Source of the DNA: Limonium bicolor
Taxonomy: Eukaryota > Streptophyta > Magnoliopsida > Caryophyllales > Plumbaginaceae
Assembly: GCA_023374045.1 (NCBI GenBank)
Contig: JAIOTZ010000137.1
Coordinates: forward strand, 1-64,000
Direction: 5' to 3'
Length of the DNA stretch: 64,000 nt
The notes below the pieces were generated by a model. That model made no database searches. It had not been told where the DNA came from and saw nothing but the letters and a program-made list of their open reading frames with translations. A program made the position numbers and the translations under genes. Below are positions 32,101-43,899 of the stretch, piece by piece. Numbering within the stretch: the first letter of the stretch is position 1; every line of letters starts with the position of its first letter.

Positions 32101-33618
32101 TGTTTGGTGGAGTTTTAAGGATATTGGAGGTGTGAACAAGTGTGAGGTAAAATGAGAAGTAAGTAACATAAGAGGTTAAGCTTAAACTACAATGACTTAG
32201 AGGTACTTAGTTGGAAATCATTAGTGATTAAGTAAGCTAGGTTAATTAAAAGTAATTAACCACCCAATTTGGTGAATGTTTTAGGGTTTGAGAATTTGGA
32301 CTCCGGAAGAGAGTAAGCAGCCGAACGACCAACGGTGAACGGTACAGTTGTTTCTTCTTGTGACCTGCTTGCTAACGAGGTGTCCCTCGGCTTGTGTGCT
32401 ATTTGTTTTGTGTGCTCACTAAACAAGATAAGGCATGCAACCGGAACATATTATATATATGTATTGTATTGTTGTGTGATGTTTGAAAACTAACACAACA
32501 TACCGTGAGAACTTACTAACCAATGTTTAGTAAGGGATTGAGTGAGACTAAGGACCCCCTAATGAGGGACGATATGAACCGAAAGAGGTTAACCAACAAC
32601 AGGGTCTTGAGATAACTACTAACTGGAACTTGAGTGAGGAAACCCGGGACCGATCTCCGGTCATGCATGCTAAGGAAAGGGGGTCGTTATCTATAGCAGA
32701 TTCGACCTCCGCTTAAGGAACTGGTCTTCAGACTTGTTGCCTAGGGCCGGTTGCCGGCTCAGCTACGCTGGACTCCCGTCCAGAGTAGGTGGCATTAAGA
32801 TGGTGCGGTGGGATCACCTAAATCCCAGGTTCGAATTAGATACAACCAATCCCTTCCAGGAAAGGTTTGTATACTGAGATTAAGATTGAGATTAAGATTA
32901 GGATTAAGGTAAGATTAAGTTAAGTTACAATCATTCCTTTTTAAAGGATGATTTGTATTATTGAGATTAAGATTAAGATAAGCTACATCCACTCCTTATT
33001 AAAGGATGGTTGTTTCTAAGATTAAGATAAGAATCAGATTGAGGTAAGATAAGGATGGACTAAGATTAAGAGGGAACATTACTTAAGGAGTTAAATAACT
33101 AACTCTCTAATTAAGGGAACGCATTTAAGTCGTTCGTTGTGTGTGAACTTTGATTGTTCATATCTGAGTTGTTGTTTATTGCACTTTCTATTATGTTGTG
33201 CATCTAATCAACCTCCATGCTATCGACAATTAGTCGTCGTAGCCACGTTAGCTTGGGGGCCATGAGAGGATCGTACCAGCATTCGTGCTGACCCCCTCGG
33301 GGGCTTCTTTTTACTACACAGGTGAACATCAGGAGGCGGCCGTCGCGAGAGTAAGAAGGAGTACAGCTGTTAAGGGTTTAGTTTGGCCTACGAGTTGTGC
33401 ATGTACACTCGTATGGCAATTTGAGTTAGTAAGATGTATAGGATGTGAGGGGATTGTAAGAAGGATATGTATATGGTTAAGATTGTTGTACTAATGTTCG
33501 GTATATTCTGTAGTCAGACCGTGGCAAGGTTCTGGATTGTAAAGAATTCCGCTGTGACATGTATGTATATATGCTGTTAAGTTGCAAGACCACAATTGGA
33601 TTGAGTTGGGGTGTTACA
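29122..33618 (+). repeat. 3' LTR (4497 bp) of the LARD-like element
   Basis: Second copy of 4085-8562. Same motifs: inverted-repeat cluster at 31839-32017, double hairpin and acceptor-like site at 33277-33321. It differs from the 5' copy mainly by short indels. CCTGC (33619-33623) follows it directly. Confidence 0.95.
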
Positions 33619-33623
33619 CCTGC

Positions 33624-34363
33624 TGAAGGATGGACCTTCTTCTATTCATTCCCCCACAAACAACAAACCATTCATGCCAAACAGTAGGATAAACTAGGAA
33701 TCCTGGAATGAATGGCATTCTGAAATGACTGAAATTAAAATTTAGAAATGAAAGCAGGCTTAACCATATACATCGCAAAAATTAAACAAACATCGTAACA
33801 AATTCATGAAGCAATAAGATTATTTGGGTATAGATTAAGTACCAGGTTGAAGTAAAATCATCCTCGTGTAATAGAAACTAGATTATGGGGAGAGGAACGC
33901 TACTTCACCTAGCGTTTTGTTTTTTCTCATGTGAGAGTACTGCAAATAATGGTAGATTATATAACCTCCTCTACTTTTTTTGAGAACCACCCAACATATA
34001 CAAAACAAACAGATGTTGAGTAACTTTTTCAGAATAACAAGCTGTTAGTCTAAACAAAATGAGGAAGGAATAACATGTGTGCAAAAAATGGGTCTCGTTA
34101 AAGAGAGTGGCCATCAGAGTCAGCCATACAAAGCGAAGACCTCTTCGAACTGGGACCAAAGAAAAACGTGAGTTCATAATAAGAGACGTCAATGAGGCCA
34201 CAACCGAGCCTGGAAGACGTTAGGCCAACACCAAGCAGATGAGTAATATAAGAAAAGAACGAAGATCCTCAACAAGAGGCATCAGCAGAGGACATATTCA
34301 AACAGAGTCAAGGTCACTGGTGTATTGTCAGAAGAACACTTCGAATCCGTCATGGACTGAGTG
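33624..34363. other. Low-copy-looking DNA between the two giant insertions
   Basis: Not repeated in the window. It is the right flank of the CCTGC insertion and the left flank of the copia insertion (TAAAT at 34364-34368). On the minus strand there are T-rich runs ending in AG (near 34206 and 33708-33730) that look like intron ends, but no exon that I can support. Confidence 0.45.
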
Positions 34364-34368
34364 TAAAT

Positions 34369-34602
34369 TGTTAAATGAATTATTCAAAGTTTTACACGTT
34401 TATTAGATTCATGAGTTTTATTGTTTTAAAGTAGTTAGTATTAGTGGGATTAGTGGAGATAGTGGGTCTATTAGTTGCCTTATATTTTGGCATTACTTTG
34501 GATAGTTTCCATCGTTTTAGGATCTGAAATTATAGTTTACTATCTATTTAAACCCTTTGTATTCACTCATTTCAACATAGTGAAATATATCTCGTCAATT
34601 TT
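34369..34602 (+). repeat. Copia 5' LTR, first part
   Basis: TGTTAAATGAATTATTC... matches 58738-58971. The LTR is cut after CAATTTT by the 19.4-kb LARD-like element and resumes at 53985. Confidence 0.95.
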
Positions 34603-36151
34603 TGTAACACCCCTACTATTAATACGAACATTACCGTCCAATCTCCTCGTGCTTTCAGAGTCATGCAGCGGATACATACTTACATACAATGGGTGATACA
34701 ATGCCGTTAGTCTCCCACATGGCTAACAAGGCTACTACTTCTATATATAGCATCGGTCTGATGGACCGGAATCCCGAGTACTACATATCTGTAACACATA
34801 CTCCATTTACCAAGTAATTACTACAATCATCATTCAATAAAATACTCCAAGTTCAATACAAAATAATCCACATACCGAGTTTACTAGGTTCCAAATCAAA
34901 TACAATACTTCTCCCAAATTTATACATACTCACTAAGAGTCTATCTATTACCCCTTCCTCACAAACTACCTACTTCTAAATATGAAGGCTTGCCACCGGT
35001 CTCTTATCTTGACTGTATCCGCTTCGGGTACCTGCACACTAAAAACATTTCCCCTACGGGGTCAGCTTTCGCTGCGCATGATAACCGCATACCCCGCGTA
35101 CTAGTGAGGGTACGCCGACCACTTGGTCGTATACATGCAGTTCATTTATTCACACAACATGCATACATGCTTTCATACACAATACAATAATACTTACGCA
35201 AGGCATACCTACACACACTTCATTACATACAGGGAATACAATATACCATCCAATACCCACTTACCTTCTTCCGAAATACACCTACTCATTACATACACAA
35301 TATAAAATTCTTGTTAGCTTCATTGGTCCACTCGGGTTAATCGGGTGGAGATTACTCTTTTACTCGTTACTCCATACATACGCATACATACTCATACTCA
35401 TACTCATACTCATACTTACTACTTACTCTTTCTCTTACTCTTACTCTTACTCATGTTAAGTCGTCAGGACCACCGGCCCGGGGACTACTCTGTCCCACCA
35501 CCGGGATTTACTTGACTCACCAATCCGGGATGCTACCCATTTAAGGGGTTTGGGCCGCGGACCAGCTTAAGAGTTAGGAATTGAAGCTATATCGGACTTC
35601 TACTCATTCCAATTTACTCACTTAAGTTAGGAGTTAGGTAGTTAGGAATTAGTAGAAGTCAACATCCAACCACATACACAAATACATTATTCATATACAC
35701 ATCCATACAAATACAATACAATATATAAGTACACTACAAGGTACAATTACACATCATCATCATTCATATATTTCATGAATTATACAAACTATTGTTCAAG
35801 ACAAATATCGAGAACAATGTAAACAAGCACAAGTAAGTGCAGTATAATCCGATTCATGCATTTATCTTATTAGGTGGTCAAATAAGCACACAAATCGGGG
35901 TAACCAGATTAGGATACAGGGCATGAAGAAATCATACATTTTTACCGGAATTTACTTTACCATGTCACCTCACACTCCTCGGGTTGTTTCGAACCACTGA
36001 CAACATTTCAAGTGGTTCTATTAATATTAAGATACAATGGTATGTAAAACTAATACTCCCGTAATTAACCCCGTTACCCATTAACTTTAGTTTTACTCAA
36101 GTGTGCTTAACTTTCTTACCTTCATTACTTTAGCACTAACGCCTTACTCAT

Positions 36152-36262
36152 GCATATATATATATGTATGTATATATATATATATATATATTTATATATG
36201 CATATATATGTATGTATATATATATGTATATATATGTAATATGTACATATGTATTTATATAT
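36152..36262. repeat. TA/TATATATG microsatellite
   Basis: Alternating TATATATG and TACATATG units; the second LTR copy carries a differing array at 51412-51527, so the array is length-variable. Confidence 0.9.
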
Positions 36263-38495
36263 TCATCTAATTAAATTTTAAATTTTTTTTTACATAGGCC
36301 GACCGACCCACTCTGGTAGGTCGCCTGGGTAGGTCGGCTGCCAGATGAGTACCCGGGTTACAGAATTCGGCCGACCGACCCAGTCTGGGGTAGGTCGCTG
36401 GGTAGGTCGGCCTGCAGAACCCCTTTTAATTATCTACTTTGAATTCCAATTCACCTCAATTCTCACCCAATCTTTCCACATGTTCTACATGTTTAAACAC
36501 TAATTAAATCCTCTAATTCACTTAGTTCATCAATCAAATTCATTTCTCAATCCTAAATCAACGTACACAATTTTTTCCTTATTTCATTCCAACACTATAC
36601 CAATTTTCTTTCTCAATGCTACAGATTTTTAAACAAACTTCTACCATCCAATAAATTCCTCTAACAATGCCACTCCTAGCATTCTAATTGCATGATTCTC
36701 ACCATCCTACTTCCCATCCCATACCTAGCTCTTCTCCAATCTGTTTCAAGGAATCAAACTACTCACCTTAAGTCCTCCAAATACACTTAATTCCTCTAGT
36801 TTCTCCAATGTTTTTAACACTTCTTGCTACAGCTTTTACCACTCTTTTATTCACATGATACTACTACCATTCCATAGTTACTAATCATCTCTACTAACTC
36901 CAATACACCCCTTGGTTTTTCCATTACTTAACTCTCTTCCAAATCTGTTTTAACATGATTAATCACTCATAACTACTACCAAAAAACACCCTCGTTTTTG
37001 TCTAGGTTACCTCTCCTTATACATCTAAGTCCTCTAATTTCCATACAAATTTGGGCAGAGGTTCCCCTATATTTTAACATTGCCCACACATTGTTCGGTC
37101 ACAAATGCCCATTATACAACCTGTTATTCAAGGCATCAATGCACATTTCAGCTCCATCACACACAATAAATTTCCTGCACATACACATACTTCCCAATGT
37201 TCTACCCAGCTTTTAAACATCTTTCAAAGGCCCAAAACTGTTACATTCTATTTCTCATTATACTACAAACATACCAATTACTCATTACCATAGACATTAC
37301 TCATTTTTTTACTTACACAAATCTGTTACACTACAATACAAAACCAACTCAAGGTAAGAGCATTTACCTTGTGATTCTAGTTTCTTTTTCTTTCTCCCTT
37401 CCCTTCCTTTCTATTTCTTTTCCTTTCTTTCCTTCTTGTTCTCGGTTTCAAATGGAGTTCACCACGCCAAGCTACAGCCCATACCAATACACAAATTCTA
37501 ACTTAGAATTTCCTCCTTAAACTAGCCTAGGGTTTGTACATGTTTAAGGTTTAAAAAGAGTATTACTTCAACCATAAGTGGAGTACTTGGCTAGCAAGAA
37601 GCAAGATTCCAGCACCAATGAAGAGACCGAAATCGGCTGGAACAATAAGACACCAACAAGGGCTCATTGGAATTTTCGTTTTGCAAGTAGGGGCGGTGGA
37701 AAAAGATGGAGTTTCAAGATGATTTTTACCTCAATTCATCAAGGAGAAAGAGGGTGGTTCATAGGGTAGTCTTGAAGCTCCAAATGCCATACCCATGAAA
37801 ACGAAAATGCTCCTTTTCGGATTTTGAAAAGAAGAAATGTTCCTCTGATGAGAGGCTTCCAAGGTACAGTTTTTAATTTTGGAGGAGATTGGAGGTAGTA
37901 ACAAGAGGAGAGAAGTGGTTGTGTGTGGTTTGTTTCATTCCTCATGGCTGTCACTGGGAAGAAGGAGAAGAAAGAAATGAGAGAGTGAGGGTGGGGGTTC
38001 TACGTGAGTGAAGAGATGTGGGTAGGAGAGAGAGTGAGATAGGTATAAGTAGTTACTTTATGTTTTTTATTGTTTTGTCTTTTGCTAATAAGAAGAGAGT
38101 GTGAGGGAGTGTGAGGGGATGAAACTGTCCCACACAACACACACACAGAGTTACATTTTAATTTAAAAGTGGACACATAAGTTTGGTTATTATGTTCTAC
38201 CCCACAACTTCCCGTTTTGACAGTTTTACTAATTCTCGTTTTATTGATTTTATTGGTTCTAATGTTCACTAGTATTTATTAATGCACTATTTAGTTGACA
38301 AAATTGTACGAGTTATTTGACCCGCTTAAAGACGTGTTTTCCCCGGTTACCTCAAAAACGCGCTTTAAGTTCATTAGTGTTTTTAATCCATTTACGGATC
38401 CGTTTTTTCTTCGGGATTTGTTCCCTACTATTTTATTTAGACTTAATTAAGCCTTTAGAAATCCGAATAATCCGCTAACAAAACAAAAACCGAGT

Positions 38496-41400
38496 TGAAA
38501 TACCCCAAACCTTAATGTGTTAATTAATTATGTACTTATAATTTTCTAAGCTATAAGTCCTTGAGATCATTGGTGAAGAAATAAAAGCCAAAAAGGAAAA
38601 GAGAATGCGTAGTTTAAAAGACACAAAAATGAAAACGCATATTTAATTATGTTAGGAGGCATATAACCTTCACTAGGGTTATAAATATATTTTTATACCC
38701 TAATTACATACTAAGAACATGTGGGAAAAATTCCGGGAAAACAGATCCAAATAATGCGTTAAAACGCTAAGGAGTCTAAAGCGCGTTTTTCGAGAAAACC
38801 CGAAAACGTGACTTTAAATAGTCAAAAGACCCCGTAAAAAAATTATAGTTGATCATATAACTATAAATAAACATTAATGGGAGTATAATAACCATTAAAA
38901 TTAAATAAACGATAAAATTCCGGAAAATGGGCCCGGTTAGTGAATAGTGCTAAAACCGGGTAAATAAACGAGTGTTTTCTGTAATAAATGAAAAACGCTC
39001 CAGTTACATGTTATAGTGGGGGCGGTTTTTATAAGTAGTCAGCCCACCCCTTTACTAGTTAATAACTAGCTAGCACAATAAAGAGCAAAAAGCATAAAAA
39101 GTGAAAAGTTAAAAAGTAACTCTCCTTCTCTCTCTCCTCTCATTTTTCTTTTCTTTCTCCTCTCTCCCCTTCCTTCTTCTTTCCAGACGTCTCCTTCCCC
39201 CCATCCATGGCTGGCAATTTTCATTCTCCCCTTCCATGGCTACTTCATTTTCTTTGCCTTGCCCAAGCCTTATTAAGGCTCAAAATACAAAAATAACCAC
39301 ATATTCTTCTTCCTCTCATCATCCTCTACCTTCCTCTCTTTTCGGAATTTCAAAAGGATGAACTTCATCTCCATGGGTTTTTCCCATTTGAAGAGAAAAT
39401 GGCATATTCTTGAAGCTTGGAGTCTCCTCTCTCTCCTAAGGTAAAAATCTCTAAGAAAAACCTCATTTTTCTCCATTTTGTAGTGGTAGCCGATTTTGTA
39501 TCTCTCTCTTACCTTGTTTTTCTTCTTGGTTTTGAGCTCCATTTCAACCCTCCAATGGTGGAGTAATTCCCTTCTTGATTCAAGGGTGAGAACCCCTCTC
39601 AAAAATCTCCAAAGGTAAAACCCTAACTTGTACTCTAAGCCCTTTTGTCGAATTGAGATTTCCTAAGGGTTTAGATAATTAATGGAATGTATTTTGTGTT
39701 TCTTGAATGTTGGGATGGAGTTTTGAAACTCCATTCCCTCTTGACAGGTTTTGAGGAGATGAGGAGCAAGAGGAGAATTTTGGAGAGACTTGTGAATTTA
39801 AGGTAAGAAAACTACCTTAATAACTATCTTGGTTATTTAAGAATTTGGGATGGGTTAAATTGAATAATGAACCCAAAATGTGGGAAAGTAATTGTTTAGT
39901 TGATTGAGGGATTTGTGAAATTAATTGTGAATCAAAGGGCCTTGGAGCCAAGTGTTTCGAGTTGTGGCCATATTGTGGTTATTGAGAATTTTGGAGTTAT
40001 GTTATTGTTGATGGACTTTGAGGATTTATTATGTGCTGGTAGGACCCTTTAAGGGTGTGGTTAGATTAGGATTGTAAATGGTGAAAATTGGTGAATGCGG
40101 ACATGTAAGGTTTATGGGGAGGTTATGGCGAAATTTTGGTAGAAAATGAGTGTTTTGATGATGGCTTGGTGAATGGGAGAACCTTAGTGTTATAGTGTTG
40201 GGTAGAGTGGATTAATGGCCTTATAATGGTAGATGGAGAATGGAGTATAAAATGAGTTTTATGGTTGTGGTATGAAGGGTAAATGTGCCAAATGATGTTA
40301 GAACACATTAGGAGGCTTGTGGAGAAGTTTGGAAAAGATTTGACAACTTTTGGGCAGATTCTGGTGGCGTCCGACCCAGGGGTCCGACCCACAGTTGGGT
40401 CGGACGACCTCTGTTGGTCACCTGTAATTGCTTCTGGAATGGTCCGACCCAGAGGACTTGGGTCGGACATGGGTCGGACAGGCGCGTTAGGAAAGACGGA
40501 AAGTTTCTGGATTGGTCCGACCCAGTTGGTTGGGTCGGACATGGGTCGGACAAGGTAGAGTTCTTCAAACCCGAGAGTTACTGGAAGGGTCCGACCCAGT
40601 CGGTGGGTCGGACGGTGGGTCGGACGGCCCCAACTTATATAAAAAAATAATAATAATGATAATAGTAACATAGTAATCATATGTATGTATATATGTAGGT
40701 AAGTACATAAGTAAAGGACCTTAGTAATATACCATTAATGTGACACCAATGGTAGGAAAGTAAGTGTATGAGTAGGAAAACAAGTATGAAAGTAATCAAG
40801 TAGGTAGAGAGTATGAGAACATTAAGTATAACGAGATGACGGGGTTACCTATGGGTGCATTAGTCGTTAAACAATTATATTACCCCGATGTTAATGGAAA
40901 CAATTGTGATGTTACCAGTTGTCCGAGAATTATTCAAGGAATATAAGAGGACAATAGAGTGGACCGCGGTGACAGGTATGGTTTCTTGCAACCTGTGTCC
41001 TACCAGATTACACCGGCTTGTATGCCAATGTGTTTTTCTGTATGTTTGCCACCTTGCAAGATAAAGCATGAAACGAGTTTATAGTAATTCATTATTGTGG
41101 CGTAATTAATTCCGATACCGCTTAACCCTAATTATGTGCTAAATAATAGTTAACCGACCTTAGGTTGACATAAGAGATCGGTATTTGGAATAAACGTCCC
41201 AACCCACGGGAACGTTCTAACTACGGCTATCCGTGCGTTTGTGTATGTTGTGACTATGTGTGATGTATGTGACCTTGTTTTGTGTGTTGCTGCTATCGGA
41301 TACAGTTATCCATGTTTGTTAAAAAGGGATGTTACTCCCCTTCTGGTCTAACAGAGTTAGTAACACTATGTGATGTATGTATGTGATGAGTTCCATAAAG

Positions 41401-42496
41401 GAACCTTTAACTAATATGTATATGTTATGTATGGTGAGGAATCCGGTCGTTACGGTCGCGCGTATTGTTTGGGAGTTGATGTATATATGTGAATCAACTC
41501 CCATCCTGTTATGTTAGGGTTGTTTTCCTTCATTGGATTTCGACCTCCCACTAGCTTAGCCAAAGCTTACCTACCCAACTTCCAATCGGGTTAGGGGGAA
41601 ATCATGTTTAACGTTGGTAGGGTGTTGATGCCTAAGTTCGCTTCGACTCCCTCTTTATTATGTTACGGTTGTTTTTCCTCCTTGAATTACAACCACCCAC
41701 AAGCTTAACCAAGGCTTACCTACCTCATCATTATTGGAGCTAGGGGGAAATTGTGTAAGGTGTGATCGAACCTATATGAGGCCGCCATACCTAAGTAAAG
41801 AAAATGTATGTATGTTGCGCTCGTGCTTATATCACCCCGGCACTCCCTAAGTAAAGTTTATGTTCTCTAAGAAGAATGGAATTAAGTTTGTGTATGCTAT
41901 TAAGTGAAATGTGTTGTTATGTTGTGTGTACTAACCTTGTGTTTGTGTTCTGTTAACGGATGTGTGCTTTTAAGCATGATGTATGTGGGTAATGTGTGCA
42001 TGTTTTAAATAAAATCAATCGCATGCTAAGACGACAATTAGTTGTGCGTGGCCCGGTAGCATGCGGGTTGCGGGATTACCATACCAGCAAAGGTGCTGAG
42101 CCCCTTGGGGGCCACCCTTTTCTTCTTTTTCTTGTTTCAGGTACAAGGAATCGGAAGCTGTTCGAGAGTAGGACGGGGTAGTTGTTTGTATGTGGTAGTC
42201 ATGTGAAATGTGGTTGTATTGTAGGTGTAGTAAGACCGAAATTGTGTCGGCGTGAGTTAGTAAATACTCAGTACAGTTGTAATGTAAGTGTATATTGAAT
42301 GTTGGACATGGAACGGGATTAATGTGTAGTTGCTCGGGAGTTTAGTCCATCAGACCGGTACGATGTATGTATGTTAGCCTTGTTAGCCACGTGGGTGGCT
42401 AACGGCGTGTAACACCAGAGAGTTGAGTTATGTTGTGAGTTATGATTTCCGCTGCAAAGTATTGTTAAGTGTGTTATTTGTAGTTGGGGTGTTACA
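38496..42496 (+). mobile_element. Solo LTR (4.0 kb) of a related giant-LTR family
   Basis: Starts TGAAATACCCCAAACC and ends TTGGGGTGTTACA, with no interior. The left flank CGAGT and right flank GAGGT agree with a GAGGT duplication less one G, and the uninterrupted sister LTR reads CCGAGGTCTAATACC near 53794. It holds three donor-like AAG|GTAA sites (39441, 39615, 39803), a GGTCCGACCC/GGGTCGGAC inverted-repeat cluster (40370-40630), the shared core block (40965-41030), the double hairpin with TTTCAG|GTAC acceptor (42085-42140) and the end hairpin GTTAGCCAC-GTGG-GTGGCTAAC (42382-42403). It is probably the product of LTR-LTR recombination. Confidence 0.88.
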
Positions 42497-42670
42497 GAGG
42501 TCTAATACCTCCTATGGTTAATTAACGCTTATTTAGCGTCTTTCGCTTTTTAAGCGTTTCTTTATTTCTTTTGGATTTATTTTCCCTTACCAATATTTCT
42601 TAATCATTATTAGGCTCTTAAATACCTATTAGGATAATTTAATCACCATATTTAAGGTCAGGGTATTTCA

Positions 42671-42687
42671 ATCTACCCCCCTTAAGA
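42671..42687 (-). promoter_or_regulatory. Polypurine tract of the second LARD-like element
   Basis: In element sense CTTAAGGGGGGTAGAT abuts TGAAATACCC at 42670. Confidence 0.88.
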
Positions 42688-43899
42688 ACTTTGTCCTCAA
42701 AGTTGTTCGAGGTTACAGGTTTACAATACTTGCTAATTCATACTCGTCTATGCCAAAGGTCGTACATTCTTCCTCCTTACTGATTCTCAAATCCATTACT
42801 CAAGGTTTCTACTTTCCATGCCATGCCAATGTACAATCATTACTTGAATTCGCATTACTACCAACCATCCAGTTCCTCATTACCAATTTATACATACATA
42901 CAATGCAAAGCTATTCCCAAAGCAATGCCATACACATACAATCCCACAGGCACTCAGGTCATCTAGACACAGGACTCCTTTATGTCTTGCTGCCCTTGGA
43001 ATAATACAACATGCTACACTACTATCTTCTCCGGTATACGTTCCTAACAAATCCTTCATCTCCAGGCTAAGAAACTTCCTTCCAACAACTAATTAGAAAT
43101 CCTTCTAAAGCATACAACTCCAAATTTCAATTTATATTCATTACTTCTATCCTATGTGTGATTCTTGTGACCACTTGAGGGGAGCTTCAAGAATCGTTCG
43201 ACCCTGATGTGATCAGCACCAGTGTTGAACTATCTTTCCACTCCAATTTGTGTTCGGTTTCCCTTGATCTGATCAGGATCAAGTTCGACTTCCCACATCA
43301 GTTTCAAACAAACAAATAATTCAATTATTTTCATTTTTTATATTTTTACTCCTCCCAGTCATTCATACATCTCCAAGGGATGGAATCAATCCATCAATCA
43401 TCCTCACTCTACTTCCCGAATGCTTTACTCCATGGTTCAATACCTAAATGCTCATTCCATCAACCTTCACTACTTCCATCCATTACTCTCCATCATTCCA
43501 ATTATTCTAACTAGGGATTACCATACTTGTAAAATTTAGTTGTCCTCAATTTACTTACAATAACTTACCTAGGTATACACTACTCCTATACTTCATTCAT
43601 CTACTACTCTCATTCATTCCGTACTACTTCTTCAAAGGCTACAATACTTGTGGAACTCCATCCACTACTCATTACTCTTCTTTACCAATACTCTTACACT
43701 AGGTTACAAGTTGGGTATACTCGTCCTATGGTATTTGCATCTCTCATGCCTAATTACCATAATTACAATGTGAATGAATACGTATGTTTATTTAACATAG
43801 GTACCAATCATCAATTTGATTCTCATTTGTGCTATGCACATTATAGTTTATGTGTTTTATTCATAAAATTCACATTATGCGGTCTTCGCTCTACCCCCC
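42688..43899 (-). other. Non-coding interior, 3' part (second LARD-like element)
   Basis: No coding recognised. Conserved with the first LARD-like element around 43200-43270 (GATGTGATCAGCACCAGTGT and neighbouring bases) and at the internal polypurine tract (43888-43899). Confidence 0.65.

Larger units (their letters stand above)
4085..33618 (+). mobile_element. Giant-LTR Ty3-type element, non-coding (LARD-like)
   Basis: A complete insertion with 4478-bp and 4497-bp LTRs (TGAAATACCCC...GGGGTGTTACA), a tRNA-iMet primer site, a polypurine tract and perfect CCTGC target duplications. Without the nested element (12074-27454) the interior is about 5.2 kb and has no gag or pol frame that I can read. 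Long LTRs plus a conserved non-coding interior match the known LARD class (large retrotransposon derivatives). LTR termini, PBS, leader and polypurine tract match those of the nested chromovirus, so that lineage is the likely source of trans-acting proteins. Confidence 0.9.
34603..42670 (-). repeat. 3' LTR of the second LARD-like element, interrupted
   Basis: In element sense it ends TGTTACA at 34603 and starts TGAAATACCCTGACC at 42670. Contains the end hairpin GTTAG...CTAAC (34706-34727), acceptor-like site and double hairpin (35032-35074; loop GAAA in CAGC-GAAA-GCTG), ACTCAT/ACTCTT simple repeats (about 35385-35455), a TATATATG microsatellite (36152-36262), the GGTCGG inverted-repeat cluster (36298-36412) and donor-like sites at 37729, about 37564 (one base missing) and 37367. 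Confidence 0.9.

Noticed and set aside
33619..33718. A minus-strand frame of about 52 codons that would span the CCTGC insertion joint and continue at 4079-4021
   Set aside because: Short, without a recognisable family; an open stretch of this length is common by chance.
36152..36262. AT-rich array considered as a replication or matrix-attachment signal
   Set aside because: A length-variable microsatellite within an LTR explains it.
40123..40680. 185-codon minus-strand frame and overlapping frames on the other strand
   Set aside because: Produced by the GC-rich inverted-repeat cluster, in which stop codons are rare; no conservation in other LTRs.
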